This document shows, in pieces, positions 25,377-33,814 of a stretch of DNA of 51,754 nucleotides. The notes under the pieces are model-generated. The model was not told where the DNA came from. It worked only from the letters and a program-made list of their open reading frames with translations, and did not search any database. The translations under genes and the position numbers were made by a program. Within the stretch, counting starts at the first letter, position 1; every line of letters starts with the position of its first letter. Location of the stretch: positions 1 to 51,754 of the forward strand of contig JBMYTN010000030.1 in NCBI GenBank assembly GCA_049604415.1. Reading direction: 5' to 3'. The stretch comes from JBMYTN01 sp049604415 (GTDB lineage: Bacteria; Pseudomonadota; Alphaproteobacteria; Rhodospirillales; Rhodospirillaceae).

Positions 25377-27557
25377 ATGGCCGCCAACCTCCCCACTGCT
25401 TCTTCCGAGGACCTGCCGCAAACCGATGCGGAGGCCGCCGCCCTGCTGGAACGCTACGCTCAGCAGCTGGCCGACTATGATCAGGCCTATCATAGCGAAG
25501 ACCAGCCTGCTGTTGATGACGCGGTCTATGACGCTCTGAAGCACAAAAATGCGGCGCTGGAGGCCGCCTTTCCGCATCTGGTCCGGGCTGACAGTCCCTC
25601 CCTGAAGGTTGGCGCGCCGCCCTCTGAGGCCTTTGCCAAGGTCAGCCACCGGGTGCCGATGCTCTCGCTGGACAATGCGTTTTCTGGAGAGGACGTGGAG
25701 GAGTTTGACGCCCGGCTGCGTCGGTTCCTGAAACTCGATCCCGCCGAGCCGCTGGGCTATGTCGCCGAGCCAAAAATCGACGGCCTGTCCTTTTCCGCAC
25801 TGTATGTGGAGGGCGTCTTCACCCGGGGGGCCACCCGGGGCGATGGCGCGACCGGCGAGGATATCACCGCCAATCTGCGCACCATTGCCAGCCTGCCGCA
25901 AAAGCTGGACCCCGCCAAAGCCCCCCTGCCCCGGGAAATCGAGATCCGAGGCGAAGTGTTTATGACCAAGGCGGATTTTCAGGCTTTGAATGAACGCCAG
26001 ACCGCCCAAGGCGGCAAGGTCTTTGCCAATCCGCGCAATGCGGCGGCGGGCTCCTTGCGGCAATTGGATCCAGCGGTCACCCGCTCCCGCCCCCTGTCCT
26101 ATTTCGCCTATAGCTGGGGCGTGGTCGAGGGCCAACCCGAGGGCAGCGCCTGGACCACCCATTGGGACTATTTGGAACGACTGAAGGCCTGGGGCTTTTC
26201 CGTCAACACCGATACCCAGCTGTGCCCCGACCCGGCGGCCTTGCTGGCCAGCCATGGCGATCTGGACGCCCGGCGCGCCGCCCTGCCCTATGACATTGAT
26301 GGCATTGTCTACAAGGTGGACCGGCTGGATTATCAGCAACGCTTAGGCTTTGTCGCCCGCGCCCCGCGCTGGGCCATTGCCCATAAATTCAAAGCCGAGC
26401 AAGCCAAGACCCGGATCAACGCGATTTCGGTCCAGGTCGGGCGCACCGGGGCGTTGACTCCGGTGGCGGAGCTGGAGCCGGTCAATGTCGGCGGTGTGTT
26501 GGTCTCCCGCGCCACCCTGCATAATGAAAGCTATATCGAGGAAAAGGATATCCGGCTTGGCGATTTGGTGGTGATCCAGCGCGCTGGCGATGTGATCCCG
26601 CAAGTGGTCTCAGTGGATCTCGACCACCGCCCGGATCCCATGCCGGAACCCTTTGTCGCCTTGGAGCGCTGCCCGGCCTGTGACAGCCATGCGGTCCGGC
26701 CCGAGGGCGAAAAGGTCCGGCGCTGCACCGGCGGCTTGATCTGCCCGGCGCAAACCCTGGAACGGCTGCGCCACTTCGTCTCCCGGGATGCCTTTGACAT
26801 TGAAGGCCTGGGAGCAAAACAGGTTGAGGCCTTCATCGGCTGGGGGCTGATCAGCGGCCCGGCGGATATTTTCACCCTGGAGGACCGGGACAGCGATCCG
26901 GACCCCGCCGATGGCATCCCGAAACCGCTGAAAAACCGGCCCGGCTGGGGCGATAAGTCGGCAAGCAATCTGTTCGCTGCGATCCGGGAGCGCCGCACCA
27001 TCGCATTGGAACGCTTTATCTATGCGCTCGGCATCCGCCAGGTTGGCCAAGCCACCGGGCGCTTGCTGGCGGAGCGCTATGAGAGCCTGGAGGGCTGGCG
27101 GGCCGCCATGGAGGCTGCGGGCCAACCGGAAACAACCGAAGGGACCGAGGCCTTGGCCGCGCTCACCGATATTGACGGCATTGGCCCGTCCATGGCCGAG
27201 GATCTGATTGCCTTTTTTGGCGAGAGCCACAATCGGGAGGCGGTGGATCGGCTGTCGGCTTTGTTGACGGTGCAGCCCTTTGTTGCCCCGACCGCTGCCG
27301 GGGCGGGGGCCGATGGGGCCACCGGATCGCCCTTGGCGGGCAAGACTGTGGTCTTCACCGGCAGCCTGACCGACTTCAGCCGCAATGAAGCCAAGGCCCG
27401 GGCCCAGGCGGTCGGGGCCAAGGTCACCGGCTCTGTCTCCGCCAAAACCGATTTTCTCGTTGCCGGGGCCGATGCGGGCTCCAAAGCCAAGAAGGCGGCG
27501 GATCTGGGGGTCGAGGTTCTAGATGAGGCAACCTTCCGCGAGATGTTGGGGGATTAG
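25377..27557 (+). CDS. ligA: NAD-dependent DNA ligase LigA
   Basis: This enzyme seals nicks in replication and repair using NAD+ as AMP donor. The 726-residue protein shows the order adenylation domain with the lysine motif EPKIDGLSFSALY, OB fold, a four-cysteine zinc finger (CPAC...CTGGLIC), helix-hairpin-helix repeats, and a C-terminal BRCT domain starting near GKTVVFTGSLTDFSR. Size is slightly above the E. coli enzyme. It follows recN and is followed two bases later by a GNAT gene. The symbol ligA is also used for the unrelated protocatechuate dioxygenase small subunits later in this window. Confidence 0.98.
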   Translation: MAANLPTASSEDLPQTDAEAAALLERYAQQLADYDQAYHSEDQPAVDDAVYDALKHKNAALEAAFPHLVRADSPSLKVGAPPSEAFAKVSHRVPMLSLDNAFSGEDVEEFDARLRRFLKLDPAEPLGYVAEPKIDGLSFSALYVEGVFTRGATRGDGATGEDITANLRTIASLPQKLDPAKAPLPREIEIRGEVFMTKADFQALNERQTAQGGKVFANPRNAAAGSLRQLDPAVTRSRPLSYFAYSWGVVEGQPEGSAWTTHWDYLERLKAWGFSVNTDTQLCPDPAALLASHGDLDARRAALPYDIDGIVYKVDRLDYQQRLGFVARAPRWAIAHKFKAEQAKTRINAISVQVGRTGALTPVAELEPVNVGGVLVSRATLHNESYIEEKDIRLGDLVVIQRAGDVIPQVVSVDLDHRPDPMPEPFVALERCPACDSHAVRPEGEKVRRCTGGLICPAQTLERLRHFVSRDAFDIEGLGAKQVEAFIGWGLISGPADIFTLEDRDSDPDPADGIPKPLKNRPGWGDKSASNLFAAIRERRTIALERFIYALGIRQVGQATGRLLAERYESLEGWRAAMEAAGQPETTEGTEALAALTDIDGIGPSMAEDLIAFFGESHNREAVDRLSALLTVQPFVAPTAAGAGADGATGSPLAGKTVVFTGSLTDFSRNEAKARAQAVGAKVTGSVSAKTDFLVAGADAGSKAKKAADLGVEVLDEATFREMLGD

Positions 27558-27559
27558 GG

Positions 27560-28060
27560 ATGCCCGGATTTGTGATTGGCGAGGCCCGGGCAGAGCAGCA
27601 TGCGGCCGGGATCGCGGTGATTTATAATGATGCCGCCACCAAAACCACCGCGATTTGGAACGAGGCCACCGTGGATGCTGCCAACCGTGCCGCCTGGATC
27701 ACAGAGCGCCAATCGGCGGGCTTTCCGGTTCTGGTGGCTCTGGACGGCGATGCGGTCTTAGGCTATGCCAGCTATGGACCGTTTCGACCGTTTGAGGGCT
27801 ATAAGCATACGGTGGAACATTCGGTCTATGTCCGCCCGGATCTGCGCGGTGGCGGTGTGGGGACCGCCTTGCTGCAAAGCGTGATCGACCATGCCCGATC
27901 CGCGGGCCATCATGTGATGGTCGCGGCGATTTCGGCGGACAATGGGGGCTCGATCCGGCTCCATGCCCGTTTGGGCTTTGTTGAGACCGGTCGCATGCCC
28001 GAAGTCGGAACCAAATTTGGCCGTTGGTTGGATCTGGTGTTGATGCAGATCCAGCTCTGA
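27560..28060 (+). CDS. GNAT-family N-acetyltransferase, phosphinothricin acetyltransferase-like
   Basis: The 166-residue protein resembles the Pat/Bar branch of the GNAT superfamily, which acetylates phosphinothricin, methionine sulfoximine or related amino compounds from acetyl-CoA. Visible signatures are the N-terminal IAVIYNDAATKTTAIWN, the central LGYASYGPFRPFEGYKHTVEHSVYV, and the acetyl-CoA loop RPDLRGGGVGTALLQ, followed by LHARLGFVETGRM. It starts two bases after the DNA ligase stop with a GGGGGATTAGGG purine-rich site. The substrate cannot be told from sequence; a general amino-acid analogue detoxification role is plausible. Confidence 0.85.
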   Translation: MPGFVIGEARAEQHAAGIAVIYNDAATKTTAIWNEATVDAANRAAWITERQSAGFPVLVALDGDAVLGYASYGPFRPFEGYKHTVEHSVYVRPDLRGGGVGTALLQSVIDHARSAGHHVMVAAISADNGGSIRLHARLGFVETGRMPEVGTKFGRWLDLVLMQIQL

Positions 28061-28082
28061 TCTGCCCTGGGGAAAATCGCTC

Positions 28083-29765
28083 ATGGTGAGCCTTGTGATT
28101 AGCCGCTTTGCGCCGCCTCGGACCGCCAAAGGATCCTTGCGCAAGCATGGCCTGATGCTGGTGGCCCTGTTTGCCTCCGGGCTCTGTCTGCTGCCCCTGA
28201 TCGCCGTGGCAATCGCTGCGGCGATGGGGGATTTGGACAGTGTGCGCCATCTCGCCGACACGGTGCTGCTGCGCTACACCCTGACCACCGTCGTCCTGGT
28301 GCTGTTCGTTGCCTTGCTGACGGCGATCATTGGCACCGGAGCGGCCTGGCTGGTGACCATGACCCGCTTTCCAGGTGTCAAGATCTTGGAAGTCGCCCTG
28401 GCCCTGCCCTTCGCCTTCCCGGCCTATGTGTTGGCCTATGCCTATACGGATTTTCTTGACCATCCCGGCGCGGTGCAGACCACCCTGCGCACTATGATGG
28501 GCTGGGGACCGAAAGACTATTGGTTCCCGGAAGTCCGCAGCATTGAGGGCGCGATCCTGATGCTGACCCTGGTGCTATACCCCTATGTCTATCTGCTGGC
28601 CCGGGCGGCGTTCCTGCGGGAAAGTGCCACCGCCAATCAGGCTGCCCGAACCCTTGGTCGCGGTCCCTGGGGGGCGTTTTGGGGTGTTTCCTTACCCATG
28701 GCCCGTCCGGCCATTGTCGGCGGCGTGTTGCTAGCGGTCATGGAAACCATCGCCGATTTCGGCACCGTCAGCTATTTCGGCATCCAGACCTTTGCCACCG
28801 GCATTTATACCAGCTGGTTTGCCCTGGCCGACCGGGGCGGCGCGGCGCAATTGGCGCTCTGCTTGCTGGTCTTTGCCCTGTTCATCGCCATTCTAGAGCG
28901 GGTGCATCGCGGCGAGGCCCGGACCCACACCACCGGGACCCGCTTTGAGAGGCCCCGCCCCACCGAACTCAAGGGCTGGCACAAAGTGGGGGCCATTGTC
29001 TTCTGCAGCGCCCCGGTGCTGTTTGGCTTCCTGCTGCCGCTGGTGTTGCTGTTCGAGATGAGCTTCCGCTCCGAACAGGACCTGCTCTCCAGCCGCTATC
29101 TCGGCTTCATCCAAAACACCCTGATCCTGGCGGGCACGGCGGCGGTGATGACCGTGGCCGCTGCAGTGCTGATTGCCTTTAATCAGCGGGTCAATCACGG
29201 TCGGGTTTCGATCATGGCCGCCCATATCGGGCGCATCGGCTATGCGGTGCCCGGCGGGGTGATCGCCGTGGGTCTGCTGGTGCCCTTCGCCTTTTTGGAC
29301 AATTGGATCGATGGCTGGGCCGAAAGCCTGTTTGGCATCTCCACCGGTCTGCTGTTCACCGGCACCATCACCGTGCTGACCATGGCCTATATGGTCCGCT
29401 TCATGGCTGCGGCACTGAACAGTTTTGAAAGCGGGCTGGCCTCGGTTAATCCCTCCATGGACGCTGCCGCCCGAACCCTGGGCAGCGGACCCTTAGGCGT
29501 GTTGCGCCGGATCCACTTCCCGATCCTGTCGCCTTTTGTCCTGACCGCGCTGCTGATCGTCTTTGTCGATGTGATGAAGGAGCTGCCCGCAACCCTGATC
29601 ATGCGGCCCTTCAACTTCGATACCCTGGCTGTCCAGGCCCACCGCCTGGCTGCCGATGAACGCCTGGCCGGGGCTGCCGTGCCCTCCCTGGTCATTGTCG
29701 CCATCGGCATGCTGCCGGTGATCCTGGTCTGCCGCGCCCTGGCCCAGCCGGGACAACGGCGGTAA
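28083..29765 (+). CDS. Ferric iron ABC transporter permease (FbpB/AfuB type)
   Basis: The 560-residue protein is a fused two-domain inner-membrane permease of the iron(III)/thiamine/putrescine class, with about twelve transmembrane segments. Each half has an EAA-like coupling loop: AARTLGRGPWGAFWGVSLPMARPA in the first (given here by its ends AARTLGRG and LPMARPA) and AARTLGSGPLGVLRRIHFP in the second. The second half ends in DVMKELPATLIMRPFN, characteristic of iron-type permeases. It follows the GNAT gene by 22 bases. The matching binding protein gene is convergent downstream, but no ATP-binding subunit gene is in the window. Confidence 0.88.
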   Translation: MVSLVISRFAPPRTAKGSLRKHGLMLVALFASGLCLLPLIAVAIAAAMGDLDSVRHLADTVLLRYTLTTVVLVLFVALLTAIIGTGAAWLVTMTRFPGVKILEVALALPFAFPAYVLAYAYTDFLDHPGAVQTTLRTMMGWGPKDYWFPEVRSIEGAILMLTLVLYPYVYLLARAAFLRESATANQAARTLGRGPWGAFWGVSLPMARPAIVGGVLLAVMETIADFGTVSYFGIQTFATGIYTSWFALADRGGAAQLALCLLVFALFIAILERVHRGEARTHTTGTRFERPRPTELKGWHKVGAIVFCSAPVLFGFLLPLVLLFEMSFRSEQDLLSSRYLGFIQNTLILAGTAAVMTVAAAVLIAFNQRVNHGRVSIMAAHIGRIGYAVPGGVIAVGLLVPFAFLDNWIDGWAESLFGISTGLLFTGTITVLTMAYMVRFMAAALNSFESGLASVNPSMDAAARTLGSGPLGVLRRIHFPILSPFVLTALLIVFVDVMKELPATLIMRPFNFDTLAVQAHRLAADERLAGAAVPSLVIVAIGMLPVILVCRALAQPGQRR

Positions 29766-29801
29766 CGACCAGGAAGAACACAGCCAACAGGACAGCCACA
29801 G

Positions 29802-29837
29802 AAAACCCCGCTCCCAGGCTTGGGAGCGGGGTTAATT
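29802..29837. terminator. Bidirectional terminator between permease and iron-binding protein genes
   Basis: A perfect 13-bp stem (AACCCCGCTCCCA at 29804-29816 with 29821-29833) encloses a GGCT loop. It is flanked by AAAA on the left and TTAATT on the right, so it can stop both converging transcripts. Confidence 0.85.
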
Positions 29838-29892
29838 GCGGGCGCGGCCAAGCGGGCTACGTCCGCGCCCGGCGAGGGCAGATTTAGAAGGA

Positions 29893-30924
29893 TTACTTCC
29901 AGCCGGATGCGTTCAGCACCTTTTGCGCTGCGGCGATGTTGTCAGCGATGGCAGAGGCGTCCAAATCATCGGGCTTAAAGAAGCCCAGAGAGGCAACCGA
30001 CGGGCTGATGCCGACCCCGGGCACCGTCGGATATTCATCATTGCCCGCAGAGAAGTATTTTTGTGCCTTTTCAGAGGCCAGATATTCCAGGAACTTAATG
30101 GCATTGTCCTTGTTCGGGGCATGGGCCGCGACGCCACCGCCGGACAGGTTCATATGGGCGCCAATGTCATCCTGGTTCGGGAACACCCAACCAATCATAT
30201 CCAGGCTGTCGGACACACCATCCACCGATTTGCGCACCGCGCGGGCGAAATAATAGGTGTTGGACATGGAGATGTCGCATTCGCCGGAGACCAGACCGCG
30301 CAGTTGGTCGGTATCACCGCCTTGGGGATCACGGGCGAAATTGGCCACCACCGCCTTGGTCCAATCAGCGACTGCGTCTTCGCCCAGATGAGCGATCAGA
30401 GCGGCGGTCAGGGTCTGGGTATAGACGTTGGACGAGGAGCGAATGCAGATCATGCCCTTATATTTCGGGTCCGCCAGATCCTGATAGGTCATCGGCGGAT
30501 CGGACACTTCGTTCTTGTCATAGAACAGGATCCGGGCCCGCTGGGAGAAGCCAAACCACTGGTTTTCGTCATCCTGCAAATATCCCGGCACCTTGGCTTC
30601 CAGAACTGCAGAGTCGATGGACTGCAGCACGCCTTCGGCCTTGGCCCGCTCCAGACGGGAAGTGTCCACGGTCAGCAGCAGATCCGCCGGGCTGTTCTCG
30701 CCTTCGGCCTTCATACGGGCGATCAGCTCATCGGCCTTGCCCTCAATGCGGTTCACGGTGATGCCGGTGGCTTCCTCAAAGTCCGAATAGAGCCGCTCAT
30801 CGGTGTCATAATGGCGGGAGGAATACAGGTTCACCTCGCCTTCCGCGAAGGCGATGGAGGGCAGGACAAGCATGGCAGCGGCAGCAAGGCCACAGGGCAG
30901 CAGACGGTTGGAACGCGGTTGCAT
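29893..30924 (-). CDS. Periplasmic ferric iron-binding protein (FbpA/FutA type)
   Basis: This 343-residue protein is the solute-binding component of an iron(III) ABC transporter. A signal peptide ends at AFA (residue 27), and the mature protein begins EGEVNLYSSRHYDTDE, with the histidine and tyrosines typical of ferric-binding proteins. The adjacent tyrosines in NTYYFARAV match the iron-coordinating pair of the family. The start ATG at 30924 has an AGGAG site. A Fur-like palindrome lies just upstream. It faces the permease gene across a shared terminator, so the two are separately transcribed. Confidence 0.9.
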   Translation of the reverse strand: MQPRSNRLLPCGLAAAAMLVLPSIAFAEGEVNLYSSRHYDTDERLYSDFEEATGITVNRIEGKADELIARMKAEGENSPADLLLTVDTSRLERAKAEGVLQSIDSAVLEAKVPGYLQDDENQWFGFSQRARILFYDKNEVSDPPMTYQDLADPKYKGMICIRSSSNVYTQTLTAALIAHLGEDAVADWTKAVVANFARDPQGGDTDQLRGLVSGECDISMSNTYYFARAVRKSVDGVSDSLDMIGWVFPNQDDIGAHMNLSGGGVAAHAPNKDNAIKFLEYLASEKAQKYFSAGNDEYPTVPGVGISPSVASLGFFKPDDLDASAIADNIAAAQKVLNASGWK

Positions 30925-30945
30925 GGGATCTCCTCACATTTGCAA

Positions 30946-30968
30946 ATGAGAACTATTATCATTCTCAT
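30946..30968 (-). promoter_or_regulatory. Fur-like iron box upstream of the ferric-binding protein
   Basis: The sequence ATGAGAA-N9-TTCTCAT is an inverted repeat, and on the coding strand its core reads GAGAATGATAATAG, close to the Fur consensus built on GATAAT units. It lies about 22 bases before the start codon of the iron-binding protein and so would overlap the promoter or leader. Iron-dependent repression by Fur (or a related alphaproteobacterial regulator) is inferred. The rest of the 210-base gap to the AraC gene is AT-rich and without a gene. Confidence 0.7.
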
Positions 30969-31134
30969 CGTCTGCCGAGCAGGTTTACACAGAGAAAGAC
31001 CCTATTTCAAGTGTGATTGTTCGGATGAATCGGCATTTTCATAAGAATTTTATCGATGAAAAATAATTTTTTGATCTTTCTTAAGACTTATTCTACCCCT
31101 CTGGCTGATCCAAACGGGCGCTTTTCTCGTCTTA

Positions 31135-32052
31135 CTAACCTTGTAACTCCGCAAGCTTTTCGGCTCGGAACTGCCCCGGGGCCAAGCCCGTCCGACGCTT
31201 GAAGAACCGGGAAAAATAGGCCGGGTCCTGGAATCCCAGCTCATAGGCGATCATCGCCGCTGAGGCGGAGGTGAAAATCAAATGCCGTTGGGCCTCTAAG
31301 ACCAATCGGTCCTGGATCAAGGCATTGGGACCCTTCCCGGCCACCCCGCGACAAAGCCGGTTCAGTCGGGCTTGGCTCAGCGCCAAGGCGTCCGCATAGG
31401 CCTCCACCGGCCAATGCTCCTTGAAATGGGTCTCAACCAATTGCCGGAAGCGGGCGAACTGCACCCGACGCCGCCCTTCGCCGCCGACCAGGCTGTCCTC
31501 GGTTTCCAAACGCCGCCGAACCAGGATCAGCACCGCGCGCAACAGCCAGTGCACCATAGTGGCGTGGCCCAGGCGGATTTGGTGGAACTCGCTGTGCATC
31601 TGCTCCAGATAGGCCCCCATCTGGGCCTTCATCTCGGGCTCATCGGTCAAGGACAGGATCCTGGGGCGTTCCAAAACCGGGCGGATCAGACCCAGCCCCC
31701 GTTGGTCCTCGGGCGTTTCCCCAGCCTCGGCCAACAGCAGTTCAGAGACGGTCACCACCCAGCCGACGCTCTCGGGCTCAAACACAAAGCCATGGACCAC
31801 GCTGCCGGGCAGGCAAACCACCCCGGGGGCTTCGATATGGTGCAGTTCCCGGTCGATCTGGACCTCTGCCGTGCCGCCCAGCAAGACAACGATCTGGAAC
31901 ATGCGCGGATGGGCATGGGGGGTGATCCGCCAGTCATACAGTCGGGAGCGCACCCGGATGTCCTCAATATGAACAAAATCCGGATCACCTTGCGCATCGG
32001 GCTCGCCATAGAGGGCGAAAAACGCCAGTCCCGAGGGAGAATTATGCTGCAT
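31135..32052 (-). CDS. AraC-family transcriptional regulator, PobR-like
   Basis: The 305-residue protein has an N-terminal cupin-like sensing domain (DWRITPHAHPRMFQIVVLL, with the histidine pair) and a C-terminal AraC double helix-turn-helix, ending in AYELGFQDPAYFSRFFKRRTG. The layout and sequence style resemble AraC-type PobR activators of 4-hydroxybenzoate genes. It is transcribed away from the P450 operon with a 174-base shared intergenic region, the normal arrangement for a local activator. Ligand unknown; an aromatic acid is the reasonable guess. The start ATG at 32052 begins MQHNSPSGLAFFALYGEPD. Confidence 0.85.
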   Translation of the reverse strand: MQHNSPSGLAFFALYGEPDAQGDPDFVHIEDIRVRSRLYDWRITPHAHPRMFQIVVLLGGTAEVQIDRELHHIEAPGVVCLPGSVVHGFVFEPESVGWVVTVSELLLAEAGETPEDQRGLGLIRPVLERPRILSLTDEPEMKAQMGAYLEQMHSEFHQIRLGHATMVHWLLRAVLILVRRRLETEDSLVGGEGRRRVQFARFRQLVETHFKEHWPVEAYADALALSQARLNRLCRGVAGKGPNALIQDRLVLEAQRHLIFTSASAAMIAYELGFQDPAYFSRFFKRRTGLAPGQFRAEKLAELQG

Positions 32053-32226
32053 TTACGAAAGCGCCTCTGTTGCAGAACGAAGAAAAAGTACAAGAGCTTT
32101 CCCGTTCCGTCCATTTCTGGAGCGCTTGGTCGTCGATAAAGTTCATACACGCCAAAGAGAGCGCAGCAATCAAGCAATCAATCACGGCCCTCACAAACCG
32201 AGGGCCGACAGGGAGGCTCCAGAGAC

Positions 32227-33390
32227 ATGTTTCACTTTGACCCATTTTCCCCGACCATCGATCGCGACCCGTTTCCGGTCTACAAGACCCTGCGCGACGA
32301 GCATCCCTGTTTCTGGTGTGAAGAAGCGCAAATGTGGGTCTATTCGCGCTATGGCGACATCGTCACCGCCTTGAATGACTGGCAGACCTATTCCTCGGCC
32401 AAGGGCAATCTGGTCAATGAGCTGCCCAACCGGGCGGGCAACACCTTGGGCACCACCGATCCCCCGCGCCATGACCGCCTGCGCGCCCTGATCCAGAAGG
32501 CGGTGACCAAGCGCGCCTTGGATTATTTGGTTGAACCGACCCAAGCGGTCTGCCGCAAACATCTCGATGCCTTGGGCGGTGCTCAGAGCTTTGATTTTGT
32601 CGGCGATTACGGCTCCAAGGTCACCGTCGATCTGTTGTTCTATCTCTTCAACATGCCCACCGAGCATCAGGAGATCGTCCGGCAAAAGGCAGTGATGATG
32701 GTGCAAACCGATCCGGTGACCCGGCAGAAAAGCCCGGAGCATATCGCCGCCTATGAATGGATGGCCGACTTTGCCGCCCAATTGGTCGAAGAACGCAAAA
32801 AAGATCCCGGCGAGGATTTGCTGTCCAGCTTCATCACCTCGGAAATCGATGGCGAGAAGCTGAAGGACAAGGAAATTCAGCTCACCGTCACCACCCTGAT
32901 CATGGCGGGTATTGAGTCCCTGTCCGGCTTCCTGGCGATGTTTGGTCTGAACCTGGCCGATCATGGCGATGCCCGGCGGGCCTTGGTGGCCAATCCAGAA
33001 CTGATTCCCGATGCGATGGAAGAAAGCCTGCGCTTCAACACCTCGGCCCAGCGCTTTCGGCGCTGCCTGACCAAGGATGTCAGCGTGCATGGCCAAACCA
33101 TGAAGGCTGGTGATTTTGTCATGTTGGCCTATGGCGCGGGCAATCGCGATGAGCGGCAATTCCCCGATCCGGATGTCTATGACATCGCGCGTAAACCCAA
33201 GGGGCATCTCGGCTTTGGTGGCGGCGTGCATGCCTGTCTGGGCACCGCCATCGCCCGGCTGGCCTGCAAGATTGCCATGGAAGAGTTCCTGGCCCGCTAT
33301 CCGAATTACGAACGCACGGAGACCGATTTGCCCTGGGTGCCGTCGTCCAATTTCCGCAGCCCGATGCGGCTGCAGGTCGCTGCGATTTAA
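32227..33390 (+). CDS. Cytochrome P450 monooxygenase (bacterial class I)
   Basis: The 387-residue soluble P450 has the haem-binding signature FGGGVHACLG with the thiolate ligand Cys337, the ExxR pair Glu266/Arg269, and an I-helix motif AGIES where the usual acid-threonine pair is Glu230-Ser231. Substrate contacts cannot be read. Its ferredoxin and reductase partners follow in the same operon, as in the CYP199A and CYP203A systems of Rhodopseudomonas, which act on substituted benzoic acids. With a PobR-like regulator next door and a protocatechuate pathway 10 kb away, hydroxylation or O-demethylation of an aromatic acid is a good hypothesis. A GGAGG site precedes ATG 32227. Confidence 0.93.
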   Translation: MFHFDPFSPTIDRDPFPVYKTLRDEHPCFWCEEAQMWVYSRYGDIVTALNDWQTYSSAKGNLVNELPNRAGNTLGTTDPPRHDRLRALIQKAVTKRALDYLVEPTQAVCRKHLDALGGAQSFDFVGDYGSKVTVDLLFYLFNMPTEHQEIVRQKAVMMVQTDPVTRQKSPEHIAAYEWMADFAAQLVEERKKDPGEDLLSSFITSEIDGEKLKDKEIQLTVTTLIMAGIESLSGFLAMFGLNLADHGDARRALVANPELIPDAMEESLRFNTSAQRFRRCLTKDVSVHGQTMKAGDFVMLAYGAGNRDERQFPDPDVYDIARKPKGHLGFGGGVHACLGTAIARLACKIAMEEFLARYPNYERTETDLPWVPSSNFRSPMRLQVAAI

Positions 33391-33490
33391 AGCAAAAGGG
33401 GAAGTGCTGAAAAACGCCACAACCGTTCCCAAATCTAACCGACCCTTGGACGACCCCTGCAAAGATCAAAGAGCCACCGGAGCCCTGCAC

Positions 33491-33814
33491 ATGCCCAAAG
33501 TCACTTACATTGAGTTCAACGGCGCTGAACATGAAATCGACCTGCCCGATGGCTGGACCTTGATGCAAGGGGCGACCCTGAACGGCATTGATGGCATTGA
33601 GGGCGAATGCGGCGGCTCCTGCGGCTGCGCCACCTGCCATGTCTATGTGGACGAGGCCTTCCTGGCCAAGCTGGATCCGATTTCCGACACCGAAGAAGAC
33701 ATGCTGGACTGCACGGTCTCGCCGCGAGAAGACAACAGCCGCTTGGGCTGCCAGATCCGCGTCACCGCCGATCTGGATGGCATCATTGTCCGCCTGCCAG
33801 AGGCGCAAAGCTGA
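33491..33814 (+). CDS. 2Fe-2S ferredoxin, adrenodoxin/putidaredoxin type
   Basis: This 107-residue ferredoxin carries electrons to the adjacent P450. The cluster ligands follow the vertebrate-type spacing C40-x5-C46-x2-C49-x37-C87 (in GECGGSCGCATCHVY and RLGCQIRV); Cys44 is an extra cysteine inside the loop. The gene starts 100 bases after the P450; ATG 33491 is the first ATG that gives the normal MPKVTYIEFNG N-terminus. Its stop overlaps the reductase start by one base. Confidence 0.95.
   Translation: MPKVTYIEFNGAEHEIDLPDGWTLMQGATLNGIDGIEGECGGSCGCATCHVYVDEAFLAKLDPISDTEEDMLDCTVSPREDNSRLGCQIRVTADLDGIIVRLPEAQS

Noticed and set aside
24456..26339. 627-residue reverse-strand frame over recN and ligA
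   Set aside because: Antisense shadow without a start signal or family match.
29836..31044. 402-residue forward frame opposite the iron-binding protein
   Set aside because: Shadow of fbpA; the reverse strand has signal peptide, ribosome site and iron box.
31372..32139. 255-residue forward frame opposite the AraC gene
   Set aside because: Shadow; the reverse frame has a complete AraC domain architecture.
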